Shown here one piece after another: positions 9,947 through 18,739 of a stretch of DNA of 64,000 nucleotides. Below the pieces are notes generated by a model. It was not told the origin of the DNA. It saw nothing but the letters and a program-made list of their open reading frames with translations, and did not search any database. The position numbers and the translations under genes are program-made. This stretch comes from Moheibacter sediminis. Its GTDB lineage: Bacteria > Bacteroidota > Bacteroidia > Flavobacteriales > Weeksellaceae. The number at the start of each line of letters is the position of its first letter. Position 1 is the stretch's first letter. Location of the stretch: the NCBI RefSeq assembly GCF_900176425.1, contig NZ_FWXS01000012.1, positions 1 through 64,000 of the forward strand, given 5' to 3'.

Positions 9947-9992
9947 AAAAAATCACTCTTTTGTTTCAAAATGTTTTTCAGAGTGATTTTTT
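9947..9992. terminator. Terminator between polygalacturonase and pectinesterase
   Basis: AAAAAATCACTCT at 9947-9959 pairs perfectly with AGAGTGATTTTTT at 9980-9992. It follows the polygalacturonase stop codon on the minus strand and would attenuate transcription into the pectinesterases. It also argues against the longer pectinesterase start at 9969. Confidence 0.8.
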
Positions 9993-10018
9993 ATAAAATT
10001 ATGAATTAATTAAATCAA

Positions 10019-11686
10019 TTATTTAATGGCATTTTTCGGTAAATCTTTAGAAGTCTGAAGTAATTTCTGATTCTTTTTTACATTTTCAGGAATCTTCACA
10101 TTCGTTGTTTTTTCACCCAATACTTTTAGTGAAACAGACTCTTTTGAATCAATTTCCAGCGTTGAAATGTCAATGTTTTTACTGTTGTAAATGGTCACAG
10201 GGATTCCTGATTCGGTAGTTTTCAAGGTTACATTTTTCAAAATAATTTCATCTGAATCGATGATGGTGATTCCTTTTTTTGTTTCAAAATTTGAATTTTC
10301 AATCACGATATTTTTCAAATTCATTTCAGGCAAACCAACAAAATATGCGGCTTCATCAGAATTAATTACATTGATGTTTTTAAAGAAAATATTTCTGAAA
10401 GCCGGCGTTTCTTCCGTAACCGGGACCAATTTTTCGTTTCTTGCTTCCGCATCAGAACTTTGGTCTTCTTCGATAATTGGAGAATTTCCATCGTAAAACA
10501 TATTGAATCCGATGGTTTGCGAAGGAATGTTGATCATATCGATGTTGCTGATGTAAATGTTTTCCACCACACCACCGCGGCCCCGTGTCGTTTTGAAACG
10601 CAATCCTATATCTGTTCCGATGAAAGTACAACCTGAAACGTGAACGTTTTTCACACCGCTTGACATTTCACTTCCCACTACAAATCCGCCATGTCCGTGG
10701 TACACAACATTGTTTTTGATGATTACATTTTCTGTCGGAATTGCTCGGTCTCTACCGTCTTTGTCCTTTCCTGCTTTGATACAAATCGCATCGTCACCCA
10801 CATCGAATTTATTGTCGTAAATCAAAACATTTTTACAAGATTCCAAATCCAAACCGTCACCGTTTTGCGAATACCAGGGATTTCTGATATCGAGGTTTCT
10901 GATAATGATGTTGGAGCTCATCAATGGATGAATGTTCCAGGCAGGAGAATTCTGGAAAGTCGGACCGTCTAAAAGGATTCTGTCAGATTTCACGATACTG
11001 ACCATCACGGGACGCAAAAAGTCTTTGACTTTCACTAAATCTTCCTTGGTGATTTTATCAGGAACATTGAAATTTGAACTGCTTTCATGACCTAATTTTG
11101 AGCTTTCAGATGGAAACCACATTTTGCCGTCTTGTGAAACCAATCCACCCGAATCAACCAATTTTTTCCATTGGGCATCGGTCATTTTTCCTCTCTTCAC
11201 GTAACGCCAAGCGTCTCCGCTTCCGTCGATGATTCCTTTTCCTGTGATGGCGATATTTTGTACGTTGTGCGCCATGATAGGCGAAGCATTTCTGGTGGTG
11301 TTTAACCCTTCAAAACTCGTTTCAATCAAAGGATAATCATCAAAATCACGGCTGAATAAAATCAAAGCACCGTCTTCCATGTGCAGATTTACATTGCTTT
11401 TGAAATAAATCGGACCCGTCAACCAAATACCTCTTGGAACGATTACTTTTCCGCCGCCTTTTTTATTGATGTCCGAAATGGCATCGTTGATGGCTTTTGT
11501 ATTTTTGAAAATCCCGTCCGGTTTTGCTCCAAATTCAGTTATGTTGACTGATTTGTTTGGGAAACCGGTTTCTAAAACCTTTGGCATATTGAACTCAATA
11601 TCTTTGTAGACGTCAGTCTGTGCCTGAATTTGAAATGAAAAAAACAATGCGAGGATGCTCGTGAACAATTGAGTGTATTTTGACAT
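10019..11686 (-). CDS. Polygalacturonase-type glycoside hydrolase family 28
   Basis: This secreted GH28 beta-helix enzyme hydrolyses galacturonan. Motifs in order are NSPAWNIHPL, NGDGLDLES (catalytic Asp), VGDDAICIKAGKD (paired Asp), GHGGFVVGSE (His) and RFKTTRGRGG (substrate Arg/Lys). The start at 11686 (MSKYTQLF) places a signal peptide at the N-terminus, ending near IQAQ, for 555 residues. A start at 11725 adds 13 polar residues and would overlap the preceding small reading frame by ATGA, so it remains possible. At over 550 residues it is long for GH28, with extra beta-helix turns at the C-terminus. Confidence 0.9.
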   Translation of the reverse strand: MSKYTQLFTSILALFFSFQIQAQTDVYKDIEFNMPKVLETGFPNKSVNITEFGAKPDGIFKNTKAINDAISDINKKGGGKVIVPRGIWLTGPIYFKSNVNLHMEDGALILFSRDFDDYPLIETSFEGLNTTRNASPIMAHNVQNIAITGKGIIDGSGDAWRYVKRGKMTDAQWKKLVDSGGLVSQDGKMWFPSESSKLGHESSSNFNVPDKITKEDLVKVKDFLRPVMVSIVKSDRILLDGPTFQNSPAWNIHPLMSSNIIIRNLDIRNPWYSQNGDGLDLESCKNVLIYDNKFDVGDDAICIKAGKDKDGRDRAIPTENVIIKNNVVYHGHGGFVVGSEMSSGVKNVHVSGCTFIGTDIGLRFKTTRGRGGVVENIYISNIDMINIPSQTIGFNMFYDGNSPIIEEDQSSDAEARNEKLVPVTEETPAFRNIFFKNINVINSDEAAYFVGLPEMNLKNIVIENSNFETKKGITIIDSDEIILKNVTLKTTESGIPVTIYNSKNIDISTLEIDSKESVSLKVLGEKTTNVKIPENVKKNQKLLQTSKDLPKNAIK

Positions 11687-11721
11687 TTTATTTAATTTTT
11701 CTGTTGAATGTTTCATTTTAG

Positions 11722-11871
11722 TCATGTGTTAATTATAAATTTAAATTTTGCAGAAATAACTTCAGTTGTATAGGCATGATTTTCTCCTGAAAATGTAGGC
11801 TGTTGTGGTAGAATCAGCATAAAAAAGGCCAATACAAAAGCAATAAATTTGATATGAATAAATTTAATCAT
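11722..11871 (-). CDS. Small ORF, 49 residues, signal-peptide-like
   Basis: The frame starts at ATG 11871, overlapping the stop of the truncated acetylesterase, and ends at TGA 11722, overlapping the possible ATG of the polygalacturonase at 11725. The product has a hydrophobic stretch (FIAFVLAFFMLILP) followed by about 20 polar residues. I do not recognise it. It may be the remnant of a secreted protein or chance. Confidence 0.3.
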   Translation of the reverse strand: MIKFIHIKFIAFVLAFFMLILPQQPTFSGENHAYTTEVISAKFKFIINT

Positions 11872-12046
11872 TGCTGTTTGTTATTTTCTTCAATTCATTA
11901 AAAACCAATCCGGCCACAACTTTAGCACCTTCTGTTTGGAAATGTGTATTGTCTTCCTGACCTTCAGGATATGCTTCATATTTCCCTTTTGGAAGATTCA
12001 TGAAGTATTTTTCCGAAACAAAATCTTTTCCTTTTTTTAAAAAAAA
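11864..12046 (-). pseudogene. C-terminal fragment of a second acetylesterase (SGNH hydrolase)
   Basis: Read on the minus strand, this stretch encodes about 60 residues ending at TAA 11864-11866. It contains YPEGQEDNTHFQTEGAKVVA, which is SGNH block V with its Asp and His and resembles the end of the intact acetylesterase at 7255-7992. No start codon, Ser nucleophile or Asn block remains. The coding similarity stops near the T7A8 tract at 12032-12046, and a stop codon in frame is met at 12068. The front of the gene was therefore lost, most simply when the mobile element arrived. Confidence 0.75.
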
Positions 12047-12180
12047 GATTAATATAGCCCAAAGTGGCTAATAAAGAGTAGTTTACAAGAACCGAAAGTG
12101 CTATCGGTAACGATTTAGTAATGGTGCTTACTGCACTCGCTTTCATCTGATTACCTTGTAAATCATTATTGCAAATTTAA
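12041..12180. other. Candidate left junction of the conjugative element
   Basis: This 140-base stretch contains no gene. It separates the broken chromosomal gene from the element backbone. It holds several short inverted repeats: TAGCC/GGCTA near 12054-12070, ACCGA/TCGGT, and TTTACAAG near 12082 against CTTGTAAA near 12154. Such arms are usual around tyrosine-recombinase attachment sites. No tRNA gene is present, and the other end is outside the window, so the exact core cannot be fixed. Confidence 0.35.
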
Positions 12181-12183
12181 TAA

Positions 12184-12219
12184 AAAAAGGGTTAAGTCGT
12201 AGTGTACTTAACCCTTTTT
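12184..12219. terminator. Bidirectional terminator at element edge
   Basis: AAAAAGGGTTAAG at 12184-12196 pairs perfectly with CTTAACCCTTTTT at 12207-12219 over a 10-base loop. With A and T runs on both sides it works in either direction and insulates the element from the pectin genes. No gene is recognisable from here to the rteC start at 12379. Confidence 0.8.
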
Positions 12220-12378
12220 CTGCTTTTCCAATATACATCAAAAAGCGTAATTGGAAATAAATCTTTCCCAATATGGGGACACAATGTGATAATGGTTTAC
12301 ATATTATTTCCAAGTTTTGGTATATCAATTAAAATGTGGTTCCGAAACAAGTAGTGATAACTTTTAACAGACTAAGCT

Positions 12379-13224
12379 ATGGAAATCGTGTTGAGTAAAA
12401 TATTATCGCAAATTCAGCATCAGGAAGATAATCTTTCTTCTCAAATTATGCAAACTGCTGATGAGGCTTACCAAATGACCTTATTCCTGAAGGAAATGCT
12501 ATTTACCATAAAGATGAAAGTCTTACAAACCGGATTTAAGGACGAACGGCAGGAAATCAATTTTTTCAAGAATATCAAACCGCAGATTTTAGGAAAACTT
12601 ATTTATTACAATAAGGTATTCCGCATTGAAACTACCTGCCCCGTAAGTGCAGGGAGAATACACCAAAGTTATTTTGAAAACCAACTTAAAATCCTCAAAT
12701 CCGAATACAAGGAAAGCATATCCAATGAGGATTTTTACAGGTACTATCGTGCAGGCAGAACTGACCGTGACCACAGTTATTTCAGGCTCGGAAAAATCAA
12801 TTACCACGATGGTCTAAAAAGTAGTGTATTTGAAATTGACCTTAGCTTTTCTACTTATTACGATAACAAAGTTGCCCATATTATAGCCAATGAATTACTT
12901 TATACTTTCTTGCTTACCAAAATAAACCCTGAAAAAAATCCCGATACCATTTCAATAAACGGTGATGGAAACAAAGACATTTCGTGGACGAACTCGCAAA
13001 ATGCACTGATAGAATTGATTTACGCCCTGTATGTTTCCAAATCTATTGCATACGGGAAAATAGGCATCAGGAAATTAGCATTGATTTTCCAAATCCTCTT
13101 CCGAACGCCCTTGAACGATATACATCATTCTTTCCACCGAATGAAAACAAGGGCAGGCTCCCGAACGGTGTTTTTAGACCAGCTCAAAATTTCCCTCGAA
13201 GAGTATATGGATAAAGACCTTTAG
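12379..13224 (+). CDS. rteC: RteC-family regulator, first copy
   Basis: RteC proteins activate excision genes of CTnDOT-type conjugative transposons; this 281-residue protein shows the family pattern. KPQILGKLIYYNKVFRIE and FYRYYRAGRTDRDHSYF match the copies at 27937 and 40981, as does the C-terminal half with WTNSQNALIELIYALY and PLNDIHHSFHRMKTRAGSRTVFLDQL, a winged-helix-like region. It diverges clearly from the other two, which are close to each other. It is the first gene inside the element and is followed by a 36-bp palindrome and two HTH genes. Confidence 0.85.
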   Translation: MEIVLSKILSQIQHQEDNLSSQIMQTADEAYQMTLFLKEMLFTIKMKVLQTGFKDERQEINFFKNIKPQILGKLIYYNKVFRIETTCPVSAGRIHQSYFENQLKILKSEYKESISNEDFYRYYRAGRTDRDHSYFRLGKINYHDGLKSSVFEIDLSFSTYYDNKVAHIIANELLYTFLLTKINPEKNPDTISINGDGNKDISWTNSQNALIELIYALYVSKSIAYGKIGIRKLALIFQILFRTPLNDIHHSFHRMKTRAGSRTVFLDQLKISLEEYMDKDL

Positions 13225-13275
13225 CAACATCAGCACGGGTGTTTGAAAGCAGTACACAAAATGTACTGCTTTTTC

Positions 13276-13311
13276 TTTGCCCATATATGCCAATTGGCAT
13301 ATATGGGCAAA
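13276..13311. promoter_or_regulatory. Perfect 36-bp palindrome after rteC
   Basis: The half-site TTTGCCCATATATGCCAA is followed directly by its exact reverse complement, with no spacer. It starts 52 bases after the rteC stop. It lacks a loop and a long T run, so it is less like a terminator and more like a protein-binding or cruciform site. Function is unknown. Confidence 0.7.
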
Positions 13312-13393
13312 AGGCTACTACAAAATAACCGAAACACGCTAAAACCCTTATTAAACAAGGGTTTTTCTCATTGCAAAAAATTTGAAAAAAAGT

Positions 13394-13439
13394 GCCAAAC
13401 CAATGGGTACGCATTGGCAGACAAACACTGCCACACTTC
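13394..13439 (+). repeat. 10-bp-period GCC array, site A (partial)
   Basis: GACAAACACT at 13420-13429 is followed in phase by GCCACACTTC, matching the unit found at other backbone operons. Just upstream a GCCAAA at 13394 runs into the inverted repeat CCAATG (13400-13405)/CATTGG (13412-13417). The site is 35 bases before the first HTH gene and is the weakest member of the family. Confidence 0.5.
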
Positions 13440-13474
13440 TGAATTTTGTACTGTGAATATTAAACAATAGTGCA

Positions 13475-13828
13475 ATGAACATTATAACAGTTGACGAAGA
13501 AGTGTGGAAGCACCTCAACGAACGGTTGAAAGCCATTAGCGAATATATCCTCAAACTGGAAGATACAAGCTACGATAGCTTATGGCTCAACAACCACGAA
13601 GTCTGCCAGTATCTCCACATCAGCGAAAAAACGTTGTGGCGTATGCGCACCAACGGGCAGATAGCTTTTTCAAAAATGTACGGGCAGTATTACTATACGA
13701 TTGGTGCTATCAAGGAAATGCTCAACGCTAACGCCGTGCAGACGACCGATGAATATGTGGAGCAGCTTATGGCGAAAGGCAAAAGCTATATCGAGAAAGG
13801 CAGAAAGCTGAAATCAGGTAATCATTAA
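13475..13828 (+). CDS. Helix-turn-helix (excisionase-type) DNA-binding protein
   Basis: This 117-residue protein has a MerR/excisionase-like helix-turn-helix at about residues 42-75 (HEVCQYLHISEKTLWRMRTNGQIAFSKM), followed by a short C-terminal helix. The N-terminus is a probable coiled segment. Proteins of this kind occur in pairs just before the DUF4099/DUF3945 and topB genes of CTnDOT-like elements and are thought to regulate excision or transfer. It is 12 bases before its paralogue. Confidence 0.8.
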   Translation: MNIITVDEEVWKHLNERLKAISEYILKLEDTSYDSLWLNNHEVCQYLHISEKTLWRMRTNGQIAFSKMYGQYYYTIGAIKEMLNANAVQTTDEYVEQLMAKGKSYIEKGRKLKSGNH

Positions 13829-13840
13829 AAGCGTACCCGT

Positions 13841-14149
13841 ATGAATATTGACAAAATGGAATTTGTGGCGTGGATGGAACGCATAATGGACAGGCTGGAC
13901 ATTCTTGGCAACCACATCGACGATTTACAAAAGAAGCGCAACAGCATAGACGGCGAAGAGTTACTGGATAATCAGGATTTATTGCAAATGCTGAAAATCA
14001 GTAACCGTTCCCTGCAACGGTATCGCTCCATAGGTAAGCTCCCTTATTATACCATTAGCGGAAAACTGTATTACAAACTGTCCGATGTGCATCAATTCAT
14101 CAGGGAAAGTTTTAACCCGCCCCTGCCTAAACTGGATGCCAAGAAGTGA
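13841..14149 (+). CDS. Helix-turn-helix protein, second of the pair
   Basis: This 102-residue protein has the same layout as its upstream neighbour: a short N-terminal helix (VAWMERIMDRLDILGNHIDDLQKK), then a helix-turn-helix at about residues 46-80 (NQDLLQMLKISNRSLQRYRSIGKLPYYTI). It is probably an excisionase-like or regulatory DNA-binding protein of the element. Its last codons overlap the first unit of the GCC array at 14138, so a DNA site is embedded in the gene end. Confidence 0.8.
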   Translation: MNIDKMEFVAWMERIMDRLDILGNHIDDLQKKRNSIDGEELLDNQDLLQMLKISNRSLQRYRSIGKLPYYTISGKLYYKLSDVHQFIRESFNPPLPKLDAKK

Positions 14150-14187
14150 CAAACACTGCCTTTGAGTGCCACATAACGCAAATCAGT
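14138..14187 (+). repeat. 10-bp-period GCC array, site B
   Basis: There are five 10-base units in exact phase, starting at 14138, 14148, 14158, 14168 and 14178. They begin GCC, GAC, GCC, GCC and GCA, and several end in ACT or AGT (unit GACAAACACT is shared with site A). The array ends 45 bases before the DUF4099/DUF3945 start codon and points in the same direction as that gene. Confidence 0.7.
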
Positions 14188-14232
14188 GAAGGCTTCCTTT
14201 ACATTCGACCGTGAATTTTAAAATTTCAGATT

Positions 14233-15693
14233 ATGAGCGAAGAAACAACGAATAAACAAGAAATGCCGGAACAGCTTTCGGACATATTACTCGTACTGGA
14301 TAAAGAGAAAATGAAAATCCAGGCGGTAAAGAGTATCGACGAAAACGGGAAAATGGAAACCGTAGAACCCACCAAGAAGAACCAAAACCAGTTTATGCGT
14401 GTGGACAAAAGCGGCGATTTCTTTTCCAACTTCTTTTCCAATTTTTTCAGCCAGTTAAAGAACCCTACAAACTTTACTTTCTTCAAAGTGCCTGCCCCTG
14501 TTGCTGCTGAAAAAGCGGAGGAACTGCAAAAGCACGTATATAAGCCCACTCCACAGGGCGAGAAAGTGCTGAAAGAACACGAAGTGAAAGCAGAACTCCA
14601 ACCGGATAAAAAACAAGAAAATCAAAATAATATGGCAACAGCACAAACAACAACAGAAACAAGCGAATACCGCTACAAGCCGGAGCAGATTGATTGGGAC
14701 ACAATGAAAAACCTCGGATTAAGCAAAGAGTATCTTGAAAAAAGAAACCTGCTCGACCCTTTGTTACGAGGTTATAAAACCAATGAACTTTTACCGATAG
14801 GTATTAACCTCGGTAGTTCCATCCTCCGCACAGATGCCCGCTTGTCTTTGCAGCAAGCGGAAGACGGCAATGTTATCGTGGCAATACACGGTATCAAAAG
14901 AGAACCTAACCTCCACTTTGAGTTTTTCGGTCACAAGTTTACGGACGAAGACAAGAAAAACCTGCTCGAAACGGGTAATATGGGGCGTGTCGTCAATTTG
15001 GTAAATTCTAAAACAGGCGAACTGATGCCGTCCATTATCAGCATTGACAGGCTGACCAATGATGTGATTGCACTGCGCACGGAGTTTATAAAAATTCCCG
15101 ATGAAATTAAGGGCGTAAAGCTGAATGACGAACAAAAGCAAACGCTGATGGAGGGCAAACCGCTCTATTTAGAGGGTATGATTTCCTCGAAAGGAACGGA
15201 GTTTTCGGCAACTGTACAATTCAATGCGGACAAACGGTATGTTGAGTTCCTGTTTGACAGAAGCAACAACAATCAGCAGGCGCAAACGAACCAACAGAAT
15301 ACCCAACTAAGCAATCAGCAAAGCCAACCGCAAGAAGCTCCAAGAACTTTCAGGGGCAAAGAACTGGATGATGAGCAGTACAACAAGTTCAAAGCTGGAC
15401 AAACCATATACGTTGAACTGAAAGACAAAAAAGACCAACCGTATAAGGGTTATATCACGTTCGACAAAGATAGCGGAAAGACCAATTTTGAGTTTCCCGG
15501 TCAGTACAAAGCACGGGTAGAACCTGCCGAAACTCATAAAACACAAACTGCCGTCAATTCGGAGGGTAAAACCAACGAAGCGACCAAGAACGTCCAAGAG
15601 CCTTTGAAGTCCGGGCAGCAAAGACCGAAAAACGAGAAGCAGCAGGAGCAACAGGATAACAAGCCTGAAAAATCCAAAGGCAGAAAAATGTAA
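14233..15693 (+). CDS. DUF4099/DUF3945 domain protein of the element backbone
   Basis: This is a 486-residue cytoplasmic protein with no known biochemical role. A charged N-terminal region precedes a DUF4099-type domain at about 150-270 (YKPEQIDWDTMKNLGLSKEYL; PIGINLGSSILRTDARLSL). Two DUF3945-type repeats follow, near 285-345 (LNDEQKQTLMEGKPLYLEGM) and 373-425 (LDDEQYNKFKAGQTIYVEL). The tail is low-complexity, rich in Gln, Lys and Glu. It regularly sits just before topB in CTnDOT-like elements, as here (6-base gap). Confidence 0.8.
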   Translation: MSEETTNKQEMPEQLSDILLVLDKEKMKIQAVKSIDENGKMETVEPTKKNQNQFMRVDKSGDFFSNFFSNFFSQLKNPTNFTFFKVPAPVAAEKAEELQKHVYKPTPQGEKVLKEHEVKAELQPDKKQENQNNMATAQTTTETSEYRYKPEQIDWDTMKNLGLSKEYLEKRNLLDPLLRGYKTNELLPIGINLGSSILRTDARLSLQQAEDGNVIVAIHGIKREPNLHFEFFGHKFTDEDKKNLLETGNMGRVVNLVNSKTGELMPSIISIDRLTNDVIALRTEFIKIPDEIKGVKLNDEQKQTLMEGKPLYLEGMISSKGTEFSATVQFNADKRYVEFLFDRSNNNQQAQTNQQNTQLSNQQSQPQEAPRTFRGKELDDEQYNKFKAGQTIYVELKDKKDQPYKGYITFDKDSGKTNFEFPGQYKARVEPAETHKTQTAVNSEGKTNEATKNVQEPLKSGQQRPKNEKQQEQQDNKPEKSKGRKM

Positions 15694-15699
15694 TACAGT

Positions 15700-17793
15700 A
15701 TGAAAACAATCATTGCAGAAAAACCAAGCGTAGCAAGGGAAATAGCCGGACTTGTGGGAGCATCCGATAAAAAGGATGGCTACCTGACAGGTAACGGCTA
15801 TTTTGTTACGTGGGCATTCGGTCATTTAATAGGACTGGGAATGCCCGAAGATTACGGCATTTCGGGATTTGATAAAGCATCCCTGCCGATATTGCCCAAC
15901 CCGTTTTTATTGACCGTCCGCAAGGTCAAAAAAGACAAAGGGTACACCGCCGATACTGGCGCATTAAAGCAACTGAAAGTCATTGAGCAGCTTTTTAAGC
16001 AAAGCAACAGCATCATCGTTGCTACCGATGCAGGTCGTGAGGGCGAACTCATTTTCAGGTACATTTATGAATACCTGAAATGCAACAAACCTTTTGAACG
16101 CCTTTGGATAAGTTCGCTTACCGAAAAGGCAATAAAGCAAGGCTTCAACAACCTAAAAGACGGGGCAGCATTTGACGGACTGTATCAGGCAGCGCAAGGC
16201 AGAAGCCGTGCCGACTGGCTTGTAGGCATCAATGCTACACAGGCATTGAGCATTGCCGCAGGCAATGGTATCTATTCGCTTGGAAGAGTGCAAACGCCCA
16301 CACTGGCTTTGATATGCAAACGTTACCTCGACAATAAGAATTTCACGGTAAAGAAATACTGGCAGATACAATTAACGCACAACAAAGCCCAGGTTGATTT
16401 CAAAAGTATTTCCGCAACCAAATGGGACGAAAAGCAACTTGCTGATGATACCCTTAAAGCTATTCAGCGTGGCGCAACGGCAACCTTTACATCAGTAGAA
16501 ACCAAAAGCGTTACAGAACAACCGCCCTTGCTTTTCGACCTGACAGGCTTACAAAAGGAAGCCAACAAAAGGCTGAAATTATCTGCTGAAGCAACGCTCA
16601 ATATTGCGCAAAGCCTGTACGAAAAGAAGTTTATCACGTACCCACGTACCGGGAGCAAATACATCCCTGAAGATATGTGGGCAGAAATTCCAAACCTCGT
16701 GCGGGCATTGCAAAATCGTGAGGATTGCAAGCAAGCCCTTACCAAAATCAAATGGGGACGGTTCAACAAACGTATCGTGAATGACCTCCGTGTAACGGAC
16801 CATCACGGTTTGTTGATTACGGACAAAGTGCCGTCCGTACTTAATGCAGACGAAAACAAGATTTACAATATGATTGCGCTTCGCTTGCTTGAAGCCATAT
16901 CGCAAGCCTGTGTCAAAGAAATAACCGATGTATCATTACAGGTATTGCATTACGACTTTACGGCAAAAGGCTGTAAAATTCAGGAAGCGGGTTGGCGTTC
17001 CATAAAAGGAAGTTTTACCGATGACGGCGAAGAGCCAGTGCAGGAATTACCTGAACTGCATAAAGGCGACGAACTTGCCATAAAGGAAGCCGCAGTTTTG
17101 GAAAAGCAGACCAAACCACCAGTGCTTTACACCGAAGCCGGGCTTTTGTCGGCTATGGAAACCGCAGGGAAAGAAATTGAGAACGAAGAAGAACGCAAAG
17201 CCCTCAAAAATATCGGCATCGGTACTCCTGCAACAAGAGCCGCCATTATCGAAACCCTGTTTACCCGTAATTATATCCAACGGGATAAACGTTCTTTAAT
17301 CCCTACGGAAAAAGGATTGCAGGTGTACGGGCTTGTAAAAGACCGGAAAATTGCAGACGTGGCAATGACTGCCGAATGGGAATTGGCGTTACAGAAAATA
17401 GAAAATAACGAAGCGGATGCCGGAACATTCCAAAAGGAAATGGAAACCTATGCCAAATCTATTACCGATGAATTGCTACAAACCTCTATTGCAAGCACCA
17501 ACCAACCCAAACTAACCTGCCCGAAATGCAAAAGTCAGCAGCTTATTATCCGTGACAAGATTGTGAAATGCCCTGATGAGGCTTGTAACTGGGTACAGTT
17601 CCGCACCGTCTGCGGTGTACAAATCAGTATCGAAAATGTAACAAACCTTGTCAATAAAGGCAAAACCTCTCTTATCAAAGGAATGACAAGCAAAGCCGGA
17701 AAGAAATTCGATGCTTACATCATTCTGAAAGAAAACGCTGAAAGTTCCTTTGAGTTTGAGAAAAACAAAAGCAGTAAACGCAATGGAAAATAA
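15700..17793 (+). CDS. topB: DNA topoisomerase III (type IA)
   Basis: This 697-residue type IA topoisomerase cuts and passes single DNA strands and probably helps resolve the element's DNA during transfer. It has the Toprim domain (IIAEKPSVAREIA at residues 3-15; ATDAGREGELIF near 108), SLGRVQTPTLALI, the active-site tyrosine in FITYPRTGSKY near residue 311, and a C-terminal four-cysteine zinc ribbon (CPKCKSQQ ... CPDEACNW). It overlaps the next gene by 11 bases. This is an element version, not the housekeeping TopA. Confidence 0.92.
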   Translation: MKTIIAEKPSVAREIAGLVGASDKKDGYLTGNGYFVTWAFGHLIGLGMPEDYGISGFDKASLPILPNPFLLTVRKVKKDKGYTADTGALKQLKVIEQLFKQSNSIIVATDAGREGELIFRYIYEYLKCNKPFERLWISSLTEKAIKQGFNNLKDGAAFDGLYQAAQGRSRADWLVGINATQALSIAAGNGIYSLGRVQTPTLALICKRYLDNKNFTVKKYWQIQLTHNKAQVDFKSISATKWDEKQLADDTLKAIQRGATATFTSVETKSVTEQPPLLFDLTGLQKEANKRLKLSAEATLNIAQSLYEKKFITYPRTGSKYIPEDMWAEIPNLVRALQNREDCKQALTKIKWGRFNKRIVNDLRVTDHHGLLITDKVPSVLNADENKIYNMIALRLLEAISQACVKEITDVSLQVLHYDFTAKGCKIQEAGWRSIKGSFTDDGEEPVQELPELHKGDELAIKEAAVLEKQTKPPVLYTEAGLLSAMETAGKEIENEEERKALKNIGIGTPATRAAIIETLFTRNYIQRDKRSLIPTEKGLQVYGLVKDRKIADVAMTAEWELALQKIENNEADAGTFQKEMETYAKSITDELLQTSIASTNQPKLTCPKCKSQQLIIRDKIVKCPDEACNWVQFRTVCGVQISIENVTNLVNKGKTSLIKGMTSKAGKKFDAYIILKENAESSFEFEKNKSSKRNGK

Positions 17794-18664
17794 ACCGTCA
17801 ATCGTACCCAAAAAAATCAGGAACCTGATTTATACCATTCGGGGCAAACAGGTAATGTTGGATAGCGACCTCGCCGCCTTATATCAGGTGGAAACAAAGA
17901 ACCTGAACAAAGCCGTAAAAAGAAATATTGAGCGTTTTCCTGTATCATTCTGCTTTCAACTGACCGAAGAGGAAGTTGAAAACTTGAGGTTCCAAATTGG
18001 AACCTCAAGTTTAAATTACGGCGGCAGACGTTATTTGCCCTATGTTTTTACCGAACAAGGCGTTGCAATGGCATCTGCCATACTCCGTTCAGATATAGCC
18101 GTTAAAATGAGTGTGGAAATAATGGAAGCCTTTGTAGAAATGCGGCGTATGCTCATTAGCAACGCTTCTTTGTTTCATCGTTTGGATAATATCGAGTTAA
18201 AGCAACTGGAAGCCGACCAAAAATTTGAAGAGATTTTTAAGGCTTTGGAAAGCGACAAGCTCCACAGTGAAAAAGGCATTTTCTACGACGGACAGGTATT
18301 TGATGCCTACGCCTTTGTTTCCGATATTATCCGAAGTGCCAAAAGTTCTATTATCCTGCTTGATAATTATGTGGATGATACGGTGCTTACTTTGTTGGGT
18401 AAGCGTAAGACTAATGTAACTGCTACAATTCTTACCAAAAGTTTCAGCAATCAGTTACAGTTAGACTTACAACGCTATAATAGTCAATATCCTCCGATAG
18501 AAATTGAAGTGTTTTCCGATGCCCATGACCGTTTTTTGATTATTGACCATACAGAACTCTACCATATCGGGGCATCACTCAAAGACCTGGGCAAAAAATG
18601 GTTTGCTTTTTCAAGAATGGATATTGAAGTCGGCAGGATGCTTCAAATCCTAAATAAGCCATAA
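17783..18664 (+). CDS. ORF6N domain DNA-binding protein
   Basis: This protein has an N-terminal ORF6N (phage KilA-N-like) domain at about residues 5-115, including IRGKQVMLDSDLAALYQVETKNLNKAVKRN and RYLPYVFTEQGVAMASAIL. The C-terminal half, with FVSDIIRSAKSSIILLDNYVD and SDAHDRFLIIDHTELYHIGASLKDLG, resembles a phospholipase-D-like fold with an H-D-R-F-L/I-I-D motif. I use ATG 17783 (MENKPS), inside the topB end, giving 293 residues. ORF6N proteins are common in mobile elements; the role is unknown. Confidence 0.82.
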   Translation: MENKPSIVPKKIRNLIYTIRGKQVMLDSDLAALYQVETKNLNKAVKRNIERFPVSFCFQLTEEEVENLRFQIGTSSLNYGGRRYLPYVFTEQGVAMASAILRSDIAVKMSVEIMEAFVEMRRMLISNASLFHRLDNIELKQLEADQKFEEIFKALESDKLHSEKGIFYDGQVFDAYAFVSDIIRSAKSSIILLDNYVDDTVLTLLGKRKTNVTATILTKSFSNQLQLDLQRYNSQYPPIEIEVFSDAHDRFLIIDHTELYHIGASLKDLGKKWFAFSRMDIEVGRMLQILNKP

Positions 18665-18698
18665 AAGAAGCCCTCCGAATTTTCGGAGAGCTTCTTTG
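18664..18698. terminator. Terminator between ORF6N and the ars operon
   Basis: AAAGAAGC and CTCCGA pair with TCGGAG and GCTTCTTT around a short ATTT loop, with one mismatch in the stem. It sits between convergent genes and can terminate both. Confidence 0.75.
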
Positions 18699-18739
18699 CT
18701 ATTTGACACCTAAAATACCCTTATCGTTCTTAAATAGCT

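Noticed and set aside
9928-9969. Longer N-terminus for the second pectinesterase
   Set aside because: It overlaps the terminator stem at 9947-9992 and would hide the signal peptide.
12143-12328. 61-codon minus-strand frame at the element edge
   Set aside because: It runs through the terminator at 12184-12219 and has no recognisable content.
13243-13470. 75-codon frame across the palindrome and GCC site A
   Set aside because: It reads through a perfect palindrome and a repeat site, has no family and overlaps the next gene's promoter area.
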